A stretch of 64,000 bases of DNA from Pratylenchus scribneri (GCA_030063045.1 JAQSEB010000009.1:558001-622000); one strand, 5' to 3'. Counted from the first letter of the stretch, positions 13,901 to 26,493 are shown. The notes: generated from the sequence alone by a model not told the origin. A program made the numbers and translations.

Positions 13901-16092
13901 CTTTTTTCTGTTAGAATTATTCTACCTTTTTTCATAGAAAATAATTAACCTATTTCAAGATCTGCATCTTATTTCCTTGAAAATAATTCTAACTGTTCTC
14001 AGAAAAAATAATTCCAACTATTTAAAGATTATTCCATTTGTTTTTGAGGATTTTAAAATAATTTCTTCTATTTTTTTAGCAGAATGATTCCACTTATTTT
14101 TGTTACTTTCATTTTTTAAATTAATTATTTTTTTCTTTCTTATTGCTCCAAATATTTAATTTTCCAATTTTTTCAAATTTTTTGTAAATCTCACCATCAG
14201 CAGAATATTGCAATTGAAATTTGCTGTTGTCCAACATTTGCTGTTTTGATTTAGCAGCACTTAAAATAATTTTCACATTATGTGAAGCCAAAAGCATGGA
14301 ATGTGTATTGCCAATGGAATTATCCACAATTTTGGACGATTCGCCATTTTCTTCATCCACAATTTGTAATTCATCGCCGGCTTGCAAATTTAGTGACAAA
14401 AACTGGAATTTTAATTAAAATTCATACCAATTAAATTGTGGCAAAAAATTGAAGAAAAAAAAAGGAAAATGCAAAATTATTTTAATGAATTTAATTCTTA
14501 ATTTTATATTTTTAAAAATAAAAAATAAATTAATTTTATGGCACTATAAAACTCAACATTTAATTTGATGCGGGCTCCTGGCTTTTGCACAATTCTCCAT
14601 ATTTGGTGTTGGCAGAAATTTTCAGAATTCGAAAATTCCTTCCCGTTGAGCTGTAGCTTCAAGCCATTTGCATGAATAATACCAAAGGGTGCACTGAAAA
14701 AATAAATAATTATAAAATTTTAAATATTTTAAAATTAATTAATGACCTCATCTTTAATTAGTAGATAATGAATTAATAAATTCTCACGTGTATTCCATTG
14801 TAATCAAATTAGATTGATTATTGTTGCCGCAAGGACAATCTCCACCACAATTGGATTCATCTTCGCCGTTGGCACAATCCGCAAAGCCATCACAAATGGC
14901 CAAATGCTGTAAGTAAAATTGAAAATTTTTTTGAATATTCCAATAATTTTTGATTAAATTTTTATCTTTTAATGAATTTTATGAATATTTTTATGACCGA
15001 TATACAGCCACTATTGTCAGAGCATCGATGTTGAGGCTGAGAATTTGAATCTGAAATAAATATATATATAAAAATTATATTTTAAATATTTAATTAAAAA
15101 ACAAATAAAAAAAATTATTATTATTTTATTGAATAATAAAAATTTATTTTTATTAAAAATTCACCAAGATAGCATGGAAATGTTTGACAAATTGTTGGCA
15201 ACAAATCTGAACAATTTCGTAGGCGCCATCCAAACTTTAAAAAAATTTCAGAAAATTATTTTAATTTTAATTAATCCAAACTTGATTTTGGTCAACAAAA
15301 TGGGCATCCCATGAAATGCACAATTTTCCGGCTGATGAATAATCAATTAAAGCAATTTGTGGTTCCAAAGCGGCCCAAATTGGACTGAAAATTTATTAAT
15401 TAATAAAAATATTTTCAATAAATTTTTAAATTAAATTTTTATTTTTATTTATAATTATTAAAAATTTAATTAAAAAATATATTTATTTTCACTTATAAAT
15501 GCTGGCACTTTGGTTGGATCCAAAGCGGTAAATCCGATCAGGTATTTTTCCAATTTGGCTCTCATCAAAATTAATAAACCTAAATAAAAAAAATTATAAA
15601 ATTAAAAAAAAAATTTTAAATAAAACCAGGTTGTCCAAAATTCGCCATTTCCATTTTTCGTGTCAAAATTCATTTGGCGACTTAATTCTTTGTGGAGCAA
15701 AAAATTTTGTAAATGCAATAATTCACTGGGAAAATTTCTGGAAAAATTTAAATTTTTTAAATTAAAAAAATCAGTGAGGACTTTTCTGTTCGGCAAATCA
15801 TATTCGCTTCGGCCCAATCAAATTTATTTGATTCCGGTAATTTTTTGAAACAATCTGTGCCAATAAGTTTCCATTCATCTTTTAAATAAAAAATTTTTCC
15901 ATTATTTTTTAAAAATTTACCATCGTGTTCAGAAGGACAAAATAATTTGAGATCACCAATATTGTATTTGAAGTCATCATCGGTTTGGGACAATGCAATT
16001 TGGATTGAGCAAATTAAAGTAAAAATAAATTGATTAAAAATTAATGAATGAGATGAGAAAATTTTGGCGCTATTGAGCATCATTGATTTCAC
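1980..16092 (-). CDS. Multi-domain secreted protein: C-type lectin, LDLa, three CUB-like and six sushi modules (3' end not found)
   Basis: I traced 28 exons whose phases all agree: 15782-16092, 15627-15737, 15493-15579, 15282-15384, 15165-15234, 14998-15050, 14788-14906, 14558-14693, 14195-14402, 13774-13808, 13585-13695, 13331-13520, 13130-13202, 12971-13085, 12826-12872, 12682-12776, 11789-12031, 11546-11657, 11411-11484, 5045-5254, 4705-4920, 4358-4558, 3865-4020, 3619-3791, 3482-3537, 3212-3375, 2578-2720, 1980-2181. They encode about 1,271 residues with no stop. Order: hydrophobic signal segment (residues 1-35), C-type lectin fold (about 50-227, WAEANMIC to CSDLLPTIC), LDLa (about 230-265, [16 protein letters not shown]), CUB-like modules (about 285-400, 400-512, 512-621), then six sushi/CCP modules (about 622-1025; [20 protein letters not shown]). 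After the last sushi come a basic RKKR site and a Cys-rich exon. The role is probably extracellular adhesion or recognition, by inference from the modules. The last exon ends on a donor, so the gene continues leftward. Confidence 0.88.
2921..3060. repeat. 35-bp tandem repeat, 4 copies
   Basis: Four near-identical 35-bp units start at 2921, 2956, 2991 and 3026; each contains TTATGTTTGGATTAAATAG. They lie in the intron between the exons at 2578-2720 and 3212-3375 of the modular lectin gene. Confidence 0.9.
7851..8690 (-). pseudogene. Two orphan exon-like ORFs, unknown protein
   Basis: On the minus strand, 7851-7997 is preceded by a good acceptor and reads 48 residues to a stop, including the non-random string [17 protein letters not shown] and a double cysteine. 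Upstream, about 8525-8690 also follows an acceptor and reads smoothly ([19 protein letters not shown]) to a GTATGT donor. The two would form adjacent exons, but the phases I can see do not match (2 versus 0). Either an exon is missed or this is a decaying gene fragment. I do not recognise the protein. Confidence 0.35.
9021..11101 (+). CDS. cat-4: GTP cyclohydrolase I (CAT-4/GCH1 type)
   Basis: Eight exons with consistent phases encode 278 residues: 9021-9239, 9323-9400, 9885-10014, 10064-10107, 10309-10462, 10661-10745, 10805-10882, 11053-11101. The enzyme makes 7,8-dihydroneopterin triphosphate from GTP, the first step to tetrahydrobiopterin, the cofactor for dopamine and serotonin synthesis in nematodes. 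Diagnostic strings are [20 protein letters not shown], the zinc/catalytic [38 protein letters not shown] (second zinc cysteine), and the C-terminal [15 protein letters not shown]. The first about 100 residues are a Ser-rich, poorly conserved extension, as in animal homologues. The exon just before the catalytic core (10064-10107) is only 44 bp. The gene lies antisense inside an intron of the modular lectin gene. Confidence 0.96.
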
Positions 16093-16763
16093 ATTTGGAG
16101 AGAGAAATATTTTATTAAATATTTTTACAAAATTAAATTTTCGAAAAATAAACTGCTGAAATGGAAAAATATTTTTAAATTAATCATTGTTAAATATTTT
16201 CGATTGAATTATATTTGTATGTATGTTTAAATTAATAATTTTTTGTGAGAGTTAAAAAATTATAAAAATTATTTTTTTAATTTTATTAATTAATGTGTCG
16301 ATGAAATTTCTATATCTAAAAAATCAATTTTTTGTTCTAAATGTGCGGCGAGAAAAATCTATTAAACCGTTGCGGAAATTGTTGTGATTGATAAAAAAAA
16401 AAGAAGGGCAATTGGAATGGCGAAATCAGTGTAAGGGTAAGGGCGCAATCGAATCATGAAAAAAAAAGAAAACATTGCCTTCAAAGAAACGGGTCGATAC
16501 TCTCGATTATAATGAGAAGAAGAAGACGAAATTTTTATTTGGTTTGAGGGGAGTGGTTATAATGTGAAAATATCAAATTGATAGGCTCTTGTCGATTTTT
16601 TCATGAGTAATGGTGCGCCCAAAATTGGCGGAAATCAATAGAATCTTTTTTAAGGTGCGGCTTTATTATTAGATGAAGGGAGAAAGAATTAAATATATTA
16701 TCAATTTATTTATTTATTAAAATTGTATAATCATGTTCTTTTAATTTCATATTTTCATCTCAA
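16093..16763. other. Intergenic, no gene seen
   Basis: AT-rich spacer of about 670 bp between the 3' end of the dehydratase gene and the start codon of the modular lectin gene, both on the minus strand. It should hold the promoter of the lectin gene; I see no confident TATA box, RNA gene or open frame. The same-strand order could suggest an operon, but the gap is longer than typical nematode operon spacing. Confidence 0.5.
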
Positions 16764-19700
16764 TCAGCCATCTCGCGGTATTCCATCCTTCCTTGGCAAT
16801 TTATTGGAGAATGGGCTTGGAAAGGTGATCTGTAAAATAAAATATATTAACAAAAATAAATAAATAAAATTTTATTTTAAAAAATTTGAATGTCGTAATT
16901 TATGTAAGGTTTGCTCATTCGAATTTTATCAAATTAAATTTTTAAATGAATATTTGCTCAAATTTTATTTTTGTTATTTCTACAACCTCTCAATGGGATG
17001 AGATTCTTAAAGAAAGAATTAATGCATTTGATAGAAATTGCCCAAAAAATTATGACAAAATGAATACGCCTTGGAAAATTTTCTTTCCATTTATCAAATT
17101 AAATTTTATCAATCTTTTTGTTATAAAATGCTCTTTAGAGCTTATTCCAATGTTTGAACATTTTAGAAACAACTTAAGATTATCGAAAAATGGGAATAAA
17201 AATCGAATACTCAAAGTTCGGGTATCAACACAAAACGAAGATATTAAAATTTGAACACTTTGAAGGTAGATTAAATTTTTTTTAAATAATTTTTAAAATT
17301 TTATTATTTTTGTTTGAAGGAAAAAAATCATGCGTTATGACTATTTATAAAAATGTAAAAATTTAATTTTCTATATTTACTAACTTGTTTATATTTTCGT
17401 CCCAATTGTTCCATCAATTCACGGACATGTTGTTCGCCACGTGTCTCACAAATGACCCGAACCATGACGGAATGAATGTTCGCTGCAAGCCAGGCTCTTT
17501 CATGGAAAATGTCCTTAATACTGGCACCGGCTTTGGCAATTTCCATTGTCAGTTCGGCAATTCCTTTTTAATGGAAGAAATATTATATTTTATGAATATT
17601 GGTTTTTTTTAAGAGAATTAAGCATTGAAATTTCTAATTAAGATTTTGAATTTAGTAAGCAGATGCTTTTTTTTGCATTTAGTAAGCTGATGCGTGAAGC
17701 GAACTTAGACTTAATCTATATGGAGTGAAGCGAATTTAGACTTAATCTATATGGAGTGAAGCGAACTTAGACTTAATCTATATGGAGTGAAGCGAATTTA
17801 GACTTAATCTATATGGAGTGAAGCGAATTTAGACTTAATCTATATGGAGTGAAGCGAATTTAGACTTAATCTATATGGAGTGAAGCGAATTTAGACTTAA
17901 TCTATATGGAGTGAAGCGAACTTAGACTTAATCTATATGGAGTGAAGCGAACTTAGACTTAATCTATATGGAGTGAAGCGAATTTAGACTTAATCTATAT
18001 GGAGTGAAGCGAACTTAGACTTAATCTATATGGAGTGAAGCGAACTTAGACTTAATCTATATTGAGGAAAGCGTAGATTTAATCTATCTAATTCCTAAAA
18101 ATTTTTAAAGTGTTAACTAAAAATTTTAGTTTATTTTACGACCTCCAGGCCTATCCGAAACGACCACATCGAATTTTATCAGCCGTCCATCCACTGCCAA
18201 TCCTCGCTCAATGGTACGGCCTAAAATATTTTCAAATAATTTTAAAAAAAAAATTTACCGAGCACAGTTGTATCAATGTTGCCTCCGGTCAAAATTGAGA
18301 CAACTCTGTGAAATTAATTATATTTTTTATTCGATTTTCTGCAGACCTTTTCCCGCGAAGATGATCTAATTTTCCTGCAATAAATGCGGCCAAGCCAACT
18401 GCGCCGCCTCCTTCTACCACAGATTTTTCGATCTTAATAAATTTATAATTTATTTAATCTTAATTAATATTAAATTTTAAATAAATATTTGGATTATTTT
18501 TAATTTTTTATACCTAATTATGAAACTAGGATTTTTAAGAGTAGCTTTTCCTGGTGTAACAAGGAGTGTTAATGAAAGTTAAATAATGAATGAATCTTAA
18601 TGATAGAGTAGAGTTAATGAAAGCAAATAAGAGAAATGAAATATTATGCAAGATTTATCCACTAACCAAGAGTACAGAATACCAAACATTCTTGTGCATT
18701 TAGTTAGTGGACTTGTCCACTAACCAAGAAGAAAAATTCCAAGAAGAGAAATGAGTGAAGAGAAGTGTGTTGATATATAAAAGTGTTTTAAAATTGAGTA
18801 TTCGACTTTTAAAATTAAATTTTTTAATTATAATTTTTTTGTTTTTACCTCAATAAGCCTCAAAATGGCCAAAGCAATTGCCTCTTCGCCAACACTGACC
18901 ATTTCATCGATGAGTCCTTCGGCTGTATGCAAGGCATTGTAGCCAACGGCAGGCACCGAAAGGCCTAGTTGAAAAAATATATTTTTTTTAACTATTATTT
19001 ATATTAATTCAAAATAATTTATCGAATTTTAAAAAATTTCTTTCAAAAATTTTCGACCCTTATTAGTCATTTCTTTATAAAAACCAGAGCTTTATTCAAT
19101 GGGTCAAATAGTTGGAAATTTTCACATTTAAATAATCAAATTTATAAAATTATTAAAAATATTTATCTCCAAATTTTTTATTTAAAATTACCATCAGCCA
19201 AGCTCAATTCGGGGAACATTGGTTCGTCGATTTTATTGATGGCATTATAGAAGGATGGGCACATTTCAGATTCACTGAATATAGTTTTAAAAAATGATAG
19301 AATATTAAAATTTGTTTGAAATTAAAAAATTTCTAAAAATGTAAATTTTAATAATTTCCACAAACATTCCAATAATTAGCACTTCCGGCTTAAGTGTTTT
19401 GATGGCCAAAGCAACCCCAGCAATGAGACCGCCACCGCCGACTGGCACCAAAACGGCATCCACTTTATTCACCTTCATGAAAAAATTATAAAAAAATATA
19501 TAAATATTTATTTAATAATATAATAATTCAAAAATATGACACATTTTTAATTTAAAAAATCACAATTTTTTTATTTTAATTTTCCCACTTCTTCCAATAT
19601 TTCAAGCCCAATTGTGCCTTGGCCAGCGACCACATCAGGGTTATCAAATCCATTGATGTATTGTAAATTTTGATCACGAGCCAATTCATAAGCGTGAATT

Positions 19701-22086
19701 TTGCACTCTTGTATATTTAGGCCATGTAAAATCACTGTAATAAATAAAACATTTAAAAAATATACTCGTCAAATATTAATTTATTTGCAAATTTACATTT
19801 TTTTTTGGCAATTTTGGTTTATAATTTTTGTACTTGAATCTAATCAAATACATTTTTATAATATTATTCGCTTAAAAATTAAAATTTAAATATTGGTCAC
19901 ATTTAAATTAAAAGCTTAATATGATTTATTATTGTAGCTGTTTTTAAAAATGCCTAATATTAATTCGAATATATGTAATCAATTTTTGATAATTTTTTAT
20001 TATAAATATAATTTAATTTTTAATATCAAATATTTTTTTTTACCATTAGCTCCATAGCATTCACAGGAACTGATTTTCATTAATGGCGCAAATTTGGGCA
20101 TTACAACCGTGACCGGAATATTCAATTGTTGGCCATGATAAGCCAAGGCCAATGCATGGTTGCCAGCTGAGGCAGCAATCACACCAATTTTTCTGAGTAA
20201 ATGCAACAGAAATTATTTTACTTGCATTGGATTTTTTGTACTTTTCATAATTTTAATTTAATTTTTTTTCTTTTGAATTAAAAATAGAATTCGGTATTAA
20301 TATTTCTGTCTTTCATAATAATATTTTTGTTTATAAGTACCCAAAAATTTTTAATAAATATTTTTATAAAACATATCTTTGGTATAAATTTTGACCTACA
20401 AAATAAATATTTAAATTTATTTTTATAACTTTTTGTCTTAAAAATTTCAAAATTCGATATTTTGGATAAAATTAAATTGATAAAATTCAATAACTAGCTA
20501 ATTAGGCAATCTTTTTGTCACAGTTTCCTTGGTTCCCGGAAAACTGGTCAGTGGGGAAAGCTGGTCAGTGAGGAAAAATGGTCAGTGGAAGACTGGTCAG
20601 TACGGAAAACTGGTCAGTGGGGAAAACTGGTCAGTACGGTAAGCTGGTCAGTGGAAAAGTGGTCAGTGGGGAATTTCTTTTTAGGTAGGCAAACCGTAAG
20701 TATTATACTTAAATCGATGCAATTCGGAGAGCTAGGCATCAATTAAACATTAGTTTCCTATAATGGTTCGAAAATATACAAGTTAGAACATTTTTAGACT
20801 CATTTCTTTACTGACCACTTTTCCACTGACCAGCTTACCGTACTGACCAGTTTTCCCCACTGACCAGTTTTCCGCACTGACCAGTCTTCCACTGACCATT
20901 TTTCCTCACTGACCAGCTTTCCTCACTGACCAGTTTTCCGAACACGGTTTCCTTTCTCTAAAACCAACTTTTGTTCCTCACTCAGCCGCATCAGAGCGAA
21001 CCGAGCACCTCGTTCCTTAAAGCTGCCAGTCACTTGCAAATATTCCTTCTTGAAGAACATGTCCACTGCGAACATAGATGACAGGGTGTTGGATTTCTAT
21101 GAAAAAGCACAAAATTTTGAAATAAAAAATTTCCAAAAATTTACCACACTCGGCGTTCTCACGATTCCATCTCGAATGTTGAATGCGGCTGAGGAAATGT
21201 CAGCAAATTGAATTTTCACCGGCTTCTTTGGATTGCACAACGGATCGACATATGGTACCAGCGTGGACATTGGTGACAATTTTCTGCTGATTGGACATTC
21301 TAAAAAATGGAATATTTAATTTAATATCGAAAATTTTATTCAATAAATTTTTAAAATTTTTTAATAATCAAGAGATACTTTTTACTAGAACATTGGTAGT
21401 GAGATATATTTTAAGCCAGAATTAGTTAAAGCAAATTATACTATAAAGAATGAATTTTAGGCCTCTAATTCTCAAAAGGAAATTACTAAATTACGAAAGC
21501 AATGATTAGATAATTTATCTTTTAATCTTATAAAATATTTTGGTGAGCTTTCCTACATTAATTTGAGTATAGTTGTACCCAAAATATATTCTTTTTTTAT
21601 AATTGTAATAAAATATAAAAATCCTAAGCGAAAAGAGCTTTCCAATGGTACATATATAATTTTCCCGAATAAGTTTTTTCCCTGTCGATAATTTATAGGC
21701 CAAAACTTTTTGACTAAACTATTTAGAATAACATTAGGATTTATAGAAAATTAACTTAAAAGAATACAAAAATGATGATTTTTCGATTTTCGACGTGTGA
21801 TTTTTTGGATTAAATTAGTTAATTTTATGGCTAATAAAATAATTAAATTTTTTTCTGAATTCTGACCATTCCGTAGTTCAGCTGGAATTGGCGAAGGCCG
21901 CTCTCGTCCATTGGCCAATTGAATATTGTTAATATTTCCACTTATTGGGGATGAAGTTCGACTGCTTGCCGACGAAGTGGTCGATGAATTCTCGTTGTCA
22001 TCAATATTTTTGATCGCTTCATTTCCTCCCATTTTGGCCATATCTGTGGCCAATTTATCCATTTTTGTCTCAATTTTGCTGCCCAT
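16764..22086 (-). CDS. Threonine/serine dehydratase (PLP-dependent, with C-terminal ACT domain)
   Basis: Thirteen exons in phase give 519 residues: 21867-22086, 21145-21299, 20969-21096, 20044-20192, 19589-19734, 19366-19472, 19192-19274, 18849-18964, 18347-18432, 18259-18305, 18143-18220, 17385-17563, 16764-16829. The enzyme deaminates L-threonine (and serine) to 2-oxobutyrate (pyruvate) and ammonia. The PLP lysine is in [10 protein letters not shown], followed by [19 protein letters not shown], and the phosphate-binding loop is [17 protein letters not shown]. The C-terminus ([20 protein letters not shown]) starts an ACT regulatory domain, as in catabolic threonine ammonia-lyases of nematodes. 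The first about 75 residues are Ser-rich and variable; an acceptor just before the chosen ATG leaves room for an upstream 5' exon. Introns hold a minisatellite (17693-18075) and a foldback element (20533-20945). Confidence 0.94.
17693..18075. repeat. 31-bp minisatellite, about 12 copies
   Basis: About twelve nearly perfect 31-bp units, each containing GTGAAGCGAATTTAGACTTA or the variant with AACTTAG. The array lies in the intron between the exons coding for the end of the catalytic domain and the ACT domain of the dehydratase. Units differ mainly at one C/T position, which suggests recent expansion. Confidence 0.95.
20533..20945. mobile_element. Foldback element whose arms are themselves tandem repeats
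   Basis: The left arm (20533-20665) repeats CTGGTCAGTGGGGAAAA-like units of about 17 bp. The right arm (about 20811-20945) is its reverse complement (TTTTCCCCACTGACCAG). About 145 bp of AT-rich loop separates them. The element lies in an intron of the dehydratase gene, starting about 24 bp from the splice donor at 20968. Confidence 0.9.
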
Positions 22087-23810
22087 TCCCAAATTTAATA
22101 AATCCTAAAAATTTAATTTTAAAAAAGTGATTGCATAAAAATAAAAATTAGGGATAAATATTAATTGAAATTAATTGGCGATCGCATTGTAGGTAGGTAG
22201 ACATGCTATTTCTGTGAGGAAAAGTCTAAATAATTTTTTGCCTACCACAAATTCATATAGAAATTCAAAATACACAAATTTATTCTATATGAAAGAGAAT
22301 CTGACAAATTCTTTAAAGATTTTGTCCTAAGAAAATTGCTAAGTTTCAGAAAAACTCTCTAAAATACAAAACAATTTAATTTATTTTTTTCAATAATTTT
22401 TTGGATAATATAATTACTAATTAATGGAAAATTTTTAAGCCAATGATTTAATGGGATGAGGAGGATACACTGGAAAATAATTCATAAAAAGGACATATTA
22501 TTAATAAATTATTATAAAAAGGGGTAAGGAGAATAAAGAAAATTGGTGATTTATTAATATAATGTAAAAATAAATTGAATTTTTCAGTAAAATCAAACTT
22601 ATATCTTACTTATTGAAAGTTGAACCTACAGTTCAACGTAATTTAGAGTGCATGATGCAATAAAAAATGCAAATATGATCATTTTGTAAAACTATGGATG
22701 GAAAAAAGAAAATGGAATGCATAAAACGAACACAATTAGCATTAAAAACTGGCGTGACTATGACTACCCTGAGCGTGGCCTCATTAAAGTCGTTGGAGGG
22801 AAAATGCACAATTGAATAGAAAGAAGACTACATTCAATTGCTTTTCCTCCTCTTTTAATATTTTATTATCTTATCATTTCAAACATTTGATTGGAAAAGT
22901 GGTAAATAAAATTATTTCACTGTCAGCAGTCTGGCCAACTCAAAATTTAATATGAATTCATGAATGATCGCATGTTTCAAAAATTTTAAGAAAATTTTTG
23001 TTTCCAAATACTGGACAACAAATTATTTTTTAGTGAATATTAGCTTAAATTAAACAAATCGCTTACAAATTTTATAATGGTCTTGGATTAATTGATTTAG
23101 AGAAAATTAATGAATTTGATATGGATAAAAATTAAAAAAAGAGTGGCAAAATATGGCCATAATCTAGTAGTTCTAAATTTTTGGCCATAATTTTAAGGTC
23201 AATTAATTTTTAATCAATTATTTAATTATAAAAATACTCCAAATACGAGAGATTAATCCAATAATTAATAATATAAACTTAATCGATTCCTGAAATATTG
23301 CACAAAGTCCGCATGATCTTTAATTACCTTAAATGTTGAATTTTTAGTCGAGATCAAAACAATATAGGAAAGCAACAATCCAAAGTATGGGTACAACACT
23401 CTTTCACTTTCATTTGGTGGAGTGATTGATTTTCTGGCTGCTACTGATTACCGCTTATCACGAGAAAATTCATTTTGTTAAACAAAAACACAAAATATAG
23501 AGTTTAATTTAATCAATGTAAACAATATGAGAATTCACGAAAATTTAGTTATAAAATTTAGTTTATTTTATTTAAAAACATTTCCTTGGGTTAATTAAAG
23601 AATTTGACCTTCCCAATATATCCCAAATGTTTATAAGCCTAATTGCAATATTAAATTACCATGGGAATAGATGGATTCTACACAATTGTTATTTGGATGG
23701 AAAAAATAAAATTTTGTGATATTTCTTCACAATAGAGGATAAAAGTGATATGAAATATGAATGTGAATTTCAATTTTTTCCGATATTAATTTTTTATATT
23801 ATAAAGTATG
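22087..23810. other. Intergenic, one short ORF only
   Basis: AT-rich spacer upstream of the dehydratase gene. The only coding-like stretch is a plus-strand frame of 42 codons at about 22691-22819 (MDGKKKMECIKRTQ start) with locally higher GC. It has no recognised domain and no clear neighbours, so I would not call it a gene. A further 5' exon of the dehydratase may lie here. Confidence 0.4.
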
Positions 23811-24315
23811 CTATTTTTTTGCCACTAATATTTTTTTTGCCATTAAGATAAAATTATATTTTAAATGCCACTAAAATATTTTTTGCCACTAAAAGTATTT
23901 TTATGCCACCAAAACTGAAAAATAATAAATAAGGGAATTAAGGGGGATATAGGGGGATTCAGATGAATTAAGCCCCGAAATAGATAGGAAATTACCCGGA
24001 GAAGTCGGGGATGCTGGCCGAAGACCATAAGAGTGCGCGGGATGTAGCCGTATATAGGGGGATTAAAGCCCCGAAATAGATGGGCGCGTTTCCTGGTTTG
24101 GCTGTTTTGCTTCTGGCTTCGCGAGATTATCGAACCCCTAACCCTAATCCCTAACCTCTAAATAAGCTTATTCCGGCTTAATTCCCCTATATTCACCTTA
24201 ATCCACTTATTTATTATTTTTCAATTTTGGTGTCATAAAAAATACTTTTAATGGCAAAAAAATATTTTTAGTGGCATTTAAAATATATTTTATCTTAGTG
24301 GCAAAAAATATTTTC
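23811..24315. mobile_element. Foldback/MITE-like element with arms of about 120 bp
   Basis: The left arm (TTGCCACTAAAATATTTTTT, 'TGCCACCAAAACTGAAAAAT' and following) is matched in reverse complement by the right arm ending near 24315, including TTATTTATTATTTTTCAATT. The GC-rich loop of about 240 bp carries CCCCTAACCCTAATCCCTAA and text shared with the island at 1-1620. No open frame is present, so it must be non-autonomous. Confidence 0.88.
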
Positions 24316-24778
24316 TTTATATACAGTATAAATTCATTCACTATTTCTCTTTAATTTAATTTTTATTACTAATTTACTAATTTTGCTTTTTTTGCAAAAT
24401 TTTCATAAATGCATTTTAGTTTATCTTTTATAATTTGGATAATTTTACAGGGAATTTCAAGGGGTTAAACCTTAAATTATTTAGTAAAAATAATTTTTTA
24501 TCTATAATTGAACTTTAGACGAATTTGCATGAATTGTTCAATGCTTTACAAAAATAGTGGTGAGAAATGAGAAATAATTCATAATAGAATAGCATTAATT
24601 TTAAAATTAACCTTTTATAGTATTTATGAATAATTAATGCAAGAAATTTTTTGTAATTTATTTAAACTTATTTATTTAACTTTATAAAGAATTTTATTTA
24701 TAAGTGTATTAGTGGATTTCCGGTTCAAATTTTTCGGAATAATCATTAATTTTGGAATACAAATATCGATTCAATTCT

Positions 24779-26493
24779 TCATAATTCATCTTTCTTGATC
24801 ATCTCTTCATCTTCATCATCTTCTTCATCTTCCTCCTCTCTTTCACCAGCAGTGTTATACGCCATTTTTTCCAATTGGTCTTTGAGACGGCGAATCCCCT
24901 AGAGAATAATTTAAATTTATTATTTTGTAAAATTAATTAAAAATTCACTCGAATTAATTCGTCCGTGTCACCAGTCCATTTGAAACAGCTTTGGATTTTT
25001 TCCAAGTCTGATTCGATGGACTTCTTGATGAAGGCATCCGAAAATTGACGAGTGCCATATTTGCCTCCCAGCAATGGCATGATATCATAGATCTGTTGGT
25101 AATAAATAGGAACAGGGTTGAATAAAAGAATTTCCAATTATAGAAAATTATTTTTTAATATTTAATTTTTTCTTAAAAATATTATTATAAGGTGTCTGGG
25201 TTTTCTTAAGGTGAGGGATTGGTAATCATTGCCATTTATTTTTGAAAAATAATATATTTAAACTGGTTTTTAAACCATTTAGAATGGTCTGAATTTAGAA
25301 GTAATGTGATATTTGGAATCCTTGTCCTAGAAAAAAATCTAATGCATAAATTTAATTGTAAGTCAAAAAAGGAAAATAAAAATTAATTAGAAATTTTTCT
25401 TATTTTTAGTGACAAAAAAAATTATTTTAGTTTTTTTTTTTAAATTTTAAATATGATAGAGTTAATAAATTATCATCCAAATAATGAAATTAATGATCAA
25501 AATCACACTCACATCTCCATTGCGTTCGTCAATTACAGTGTAGACAAAGAGGAAGAATTCCAACTTCTTTGGATCATTTGCTTTCACTGCCTTGACCGCC
25601 CTGATCAGTCCATTCTTTTTGTTCAACAAAACGACGGCATAGCAGGCAACATTGAAATCGCTTTGGGTTACGATGCCCGGTTGTTGACTTATTGCAAATA
25701 TCTTATGAAAATGCTGGGGCAGGGGAACAAATAAAATTATTATTAAATTTAACTATATTTTAAAAATTTATTTTTGTAAAGGATGGTATTTAATTTTGCG
25801 AAAAAAACATTGAAAATTGCGAAAAAAACATTGAAAATTACGAAAAGAGTATTGAAAATTGCGAAAAGTTTATAACAGTTTAGTGGTTTGTTCTAGCCCC
25901 CCAAACCTTATATCCAATCGATAGATCTCGTCAAGACGCGTCGATTGGTATATATTTTGTCGTGGCTTGATGAAAAATTAAGGGTTTTAAACCACTTAAA
26001 CCGCTTAATGGGGTTTGGTTCAAAACCAATTAAACCATGACAAATTATATACCATTCGATGCGTCTTGATGAGCTCTATCCAATGGTATATAGTTTGTGA
26101 ATTTTGGACAAACCAATAAACCGTTATAAACTTTTCGCAATTTTCAATGTTTTTTTTTCGCAATTTTAAATATTCCCTTTTTGTAAATCCGATAAAAGTG
26201 GATTTCAGAAATTTATATTTTGACCAGAAATTATTTTTATTACTTCTTGCTGATATTTTAGTTTGATAAATTTGGGTTTTAAGATATAGAAAAACACAGG
26301 AGAAATATTTAATTTATTTTCTTAAAAATTTTTTGGAATAAACCGGAAACAAAAATATTATGAAATTTTCCGTTTGTCTATTGAACTAAAAAAAATTACA
26401 AAAAATTCCAACCTTCCATGGCATCTTTCGGTCCTTTCGTTTGTTGAAGCTTTTTTCCACAACCACTGATTGATTCCTGCCATTGGATTCCAT
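24779..26493 (-). CDS. Uncharacterised 181-residue protein with acidic tail ending in KDEL
   Basis: Four exons, all in phase 0: 26413-26493, 25513-25713, 24949-25092, 24779-24898. The protein starts MESNGRNQSVVVEKSFNKRK, has a compact middle (SQQPGIVTQSDFNVACYAVV; MPLLGGKYGTRQFSDAFIKK) and ends with an acidic run of Glu/Asp followed by MIKKDEL. I do not recognise the family. Smooth codon use, exact splice phases and lack of low complexity before the tail make it a real gene. There is no signal peptide, so the KDEL end would not normally work as an ER-retention signal; it may be coincidence. The first intron contains a foldback element (25793-26168). Confidence 0.82.
25793..26168. mobile_element. 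Foldback element, GCGAAAAAAACATTGAAA family
   Basis: The left end repeats GCGAAAAAAACATTGAAAAT three to four times and then GCGAAAAGTTTATAACAGTT. The right end is the inverse (AACCGTTATAAACTTTTCGC, then CAATGTTTTTTTTTCGCAAT). The interior has two inverted copies of a segment containing AAACCACTTAA/ATATATACC-like text. It sits in intron 1 of the KDEL-ending gene. Related ends occur at 34745, 62352 and about 63283. Confidence 0.88.

Noticed and set aside
16946..17254. 102-codon plus-strand ORF in the last intron of the dehydratase gene
   Set aside because: Composition is rich in Asn/Lys/Ile/Phe as expected of AT-rich DNA; no domain, leader or splice partner. A transcript would change this view.
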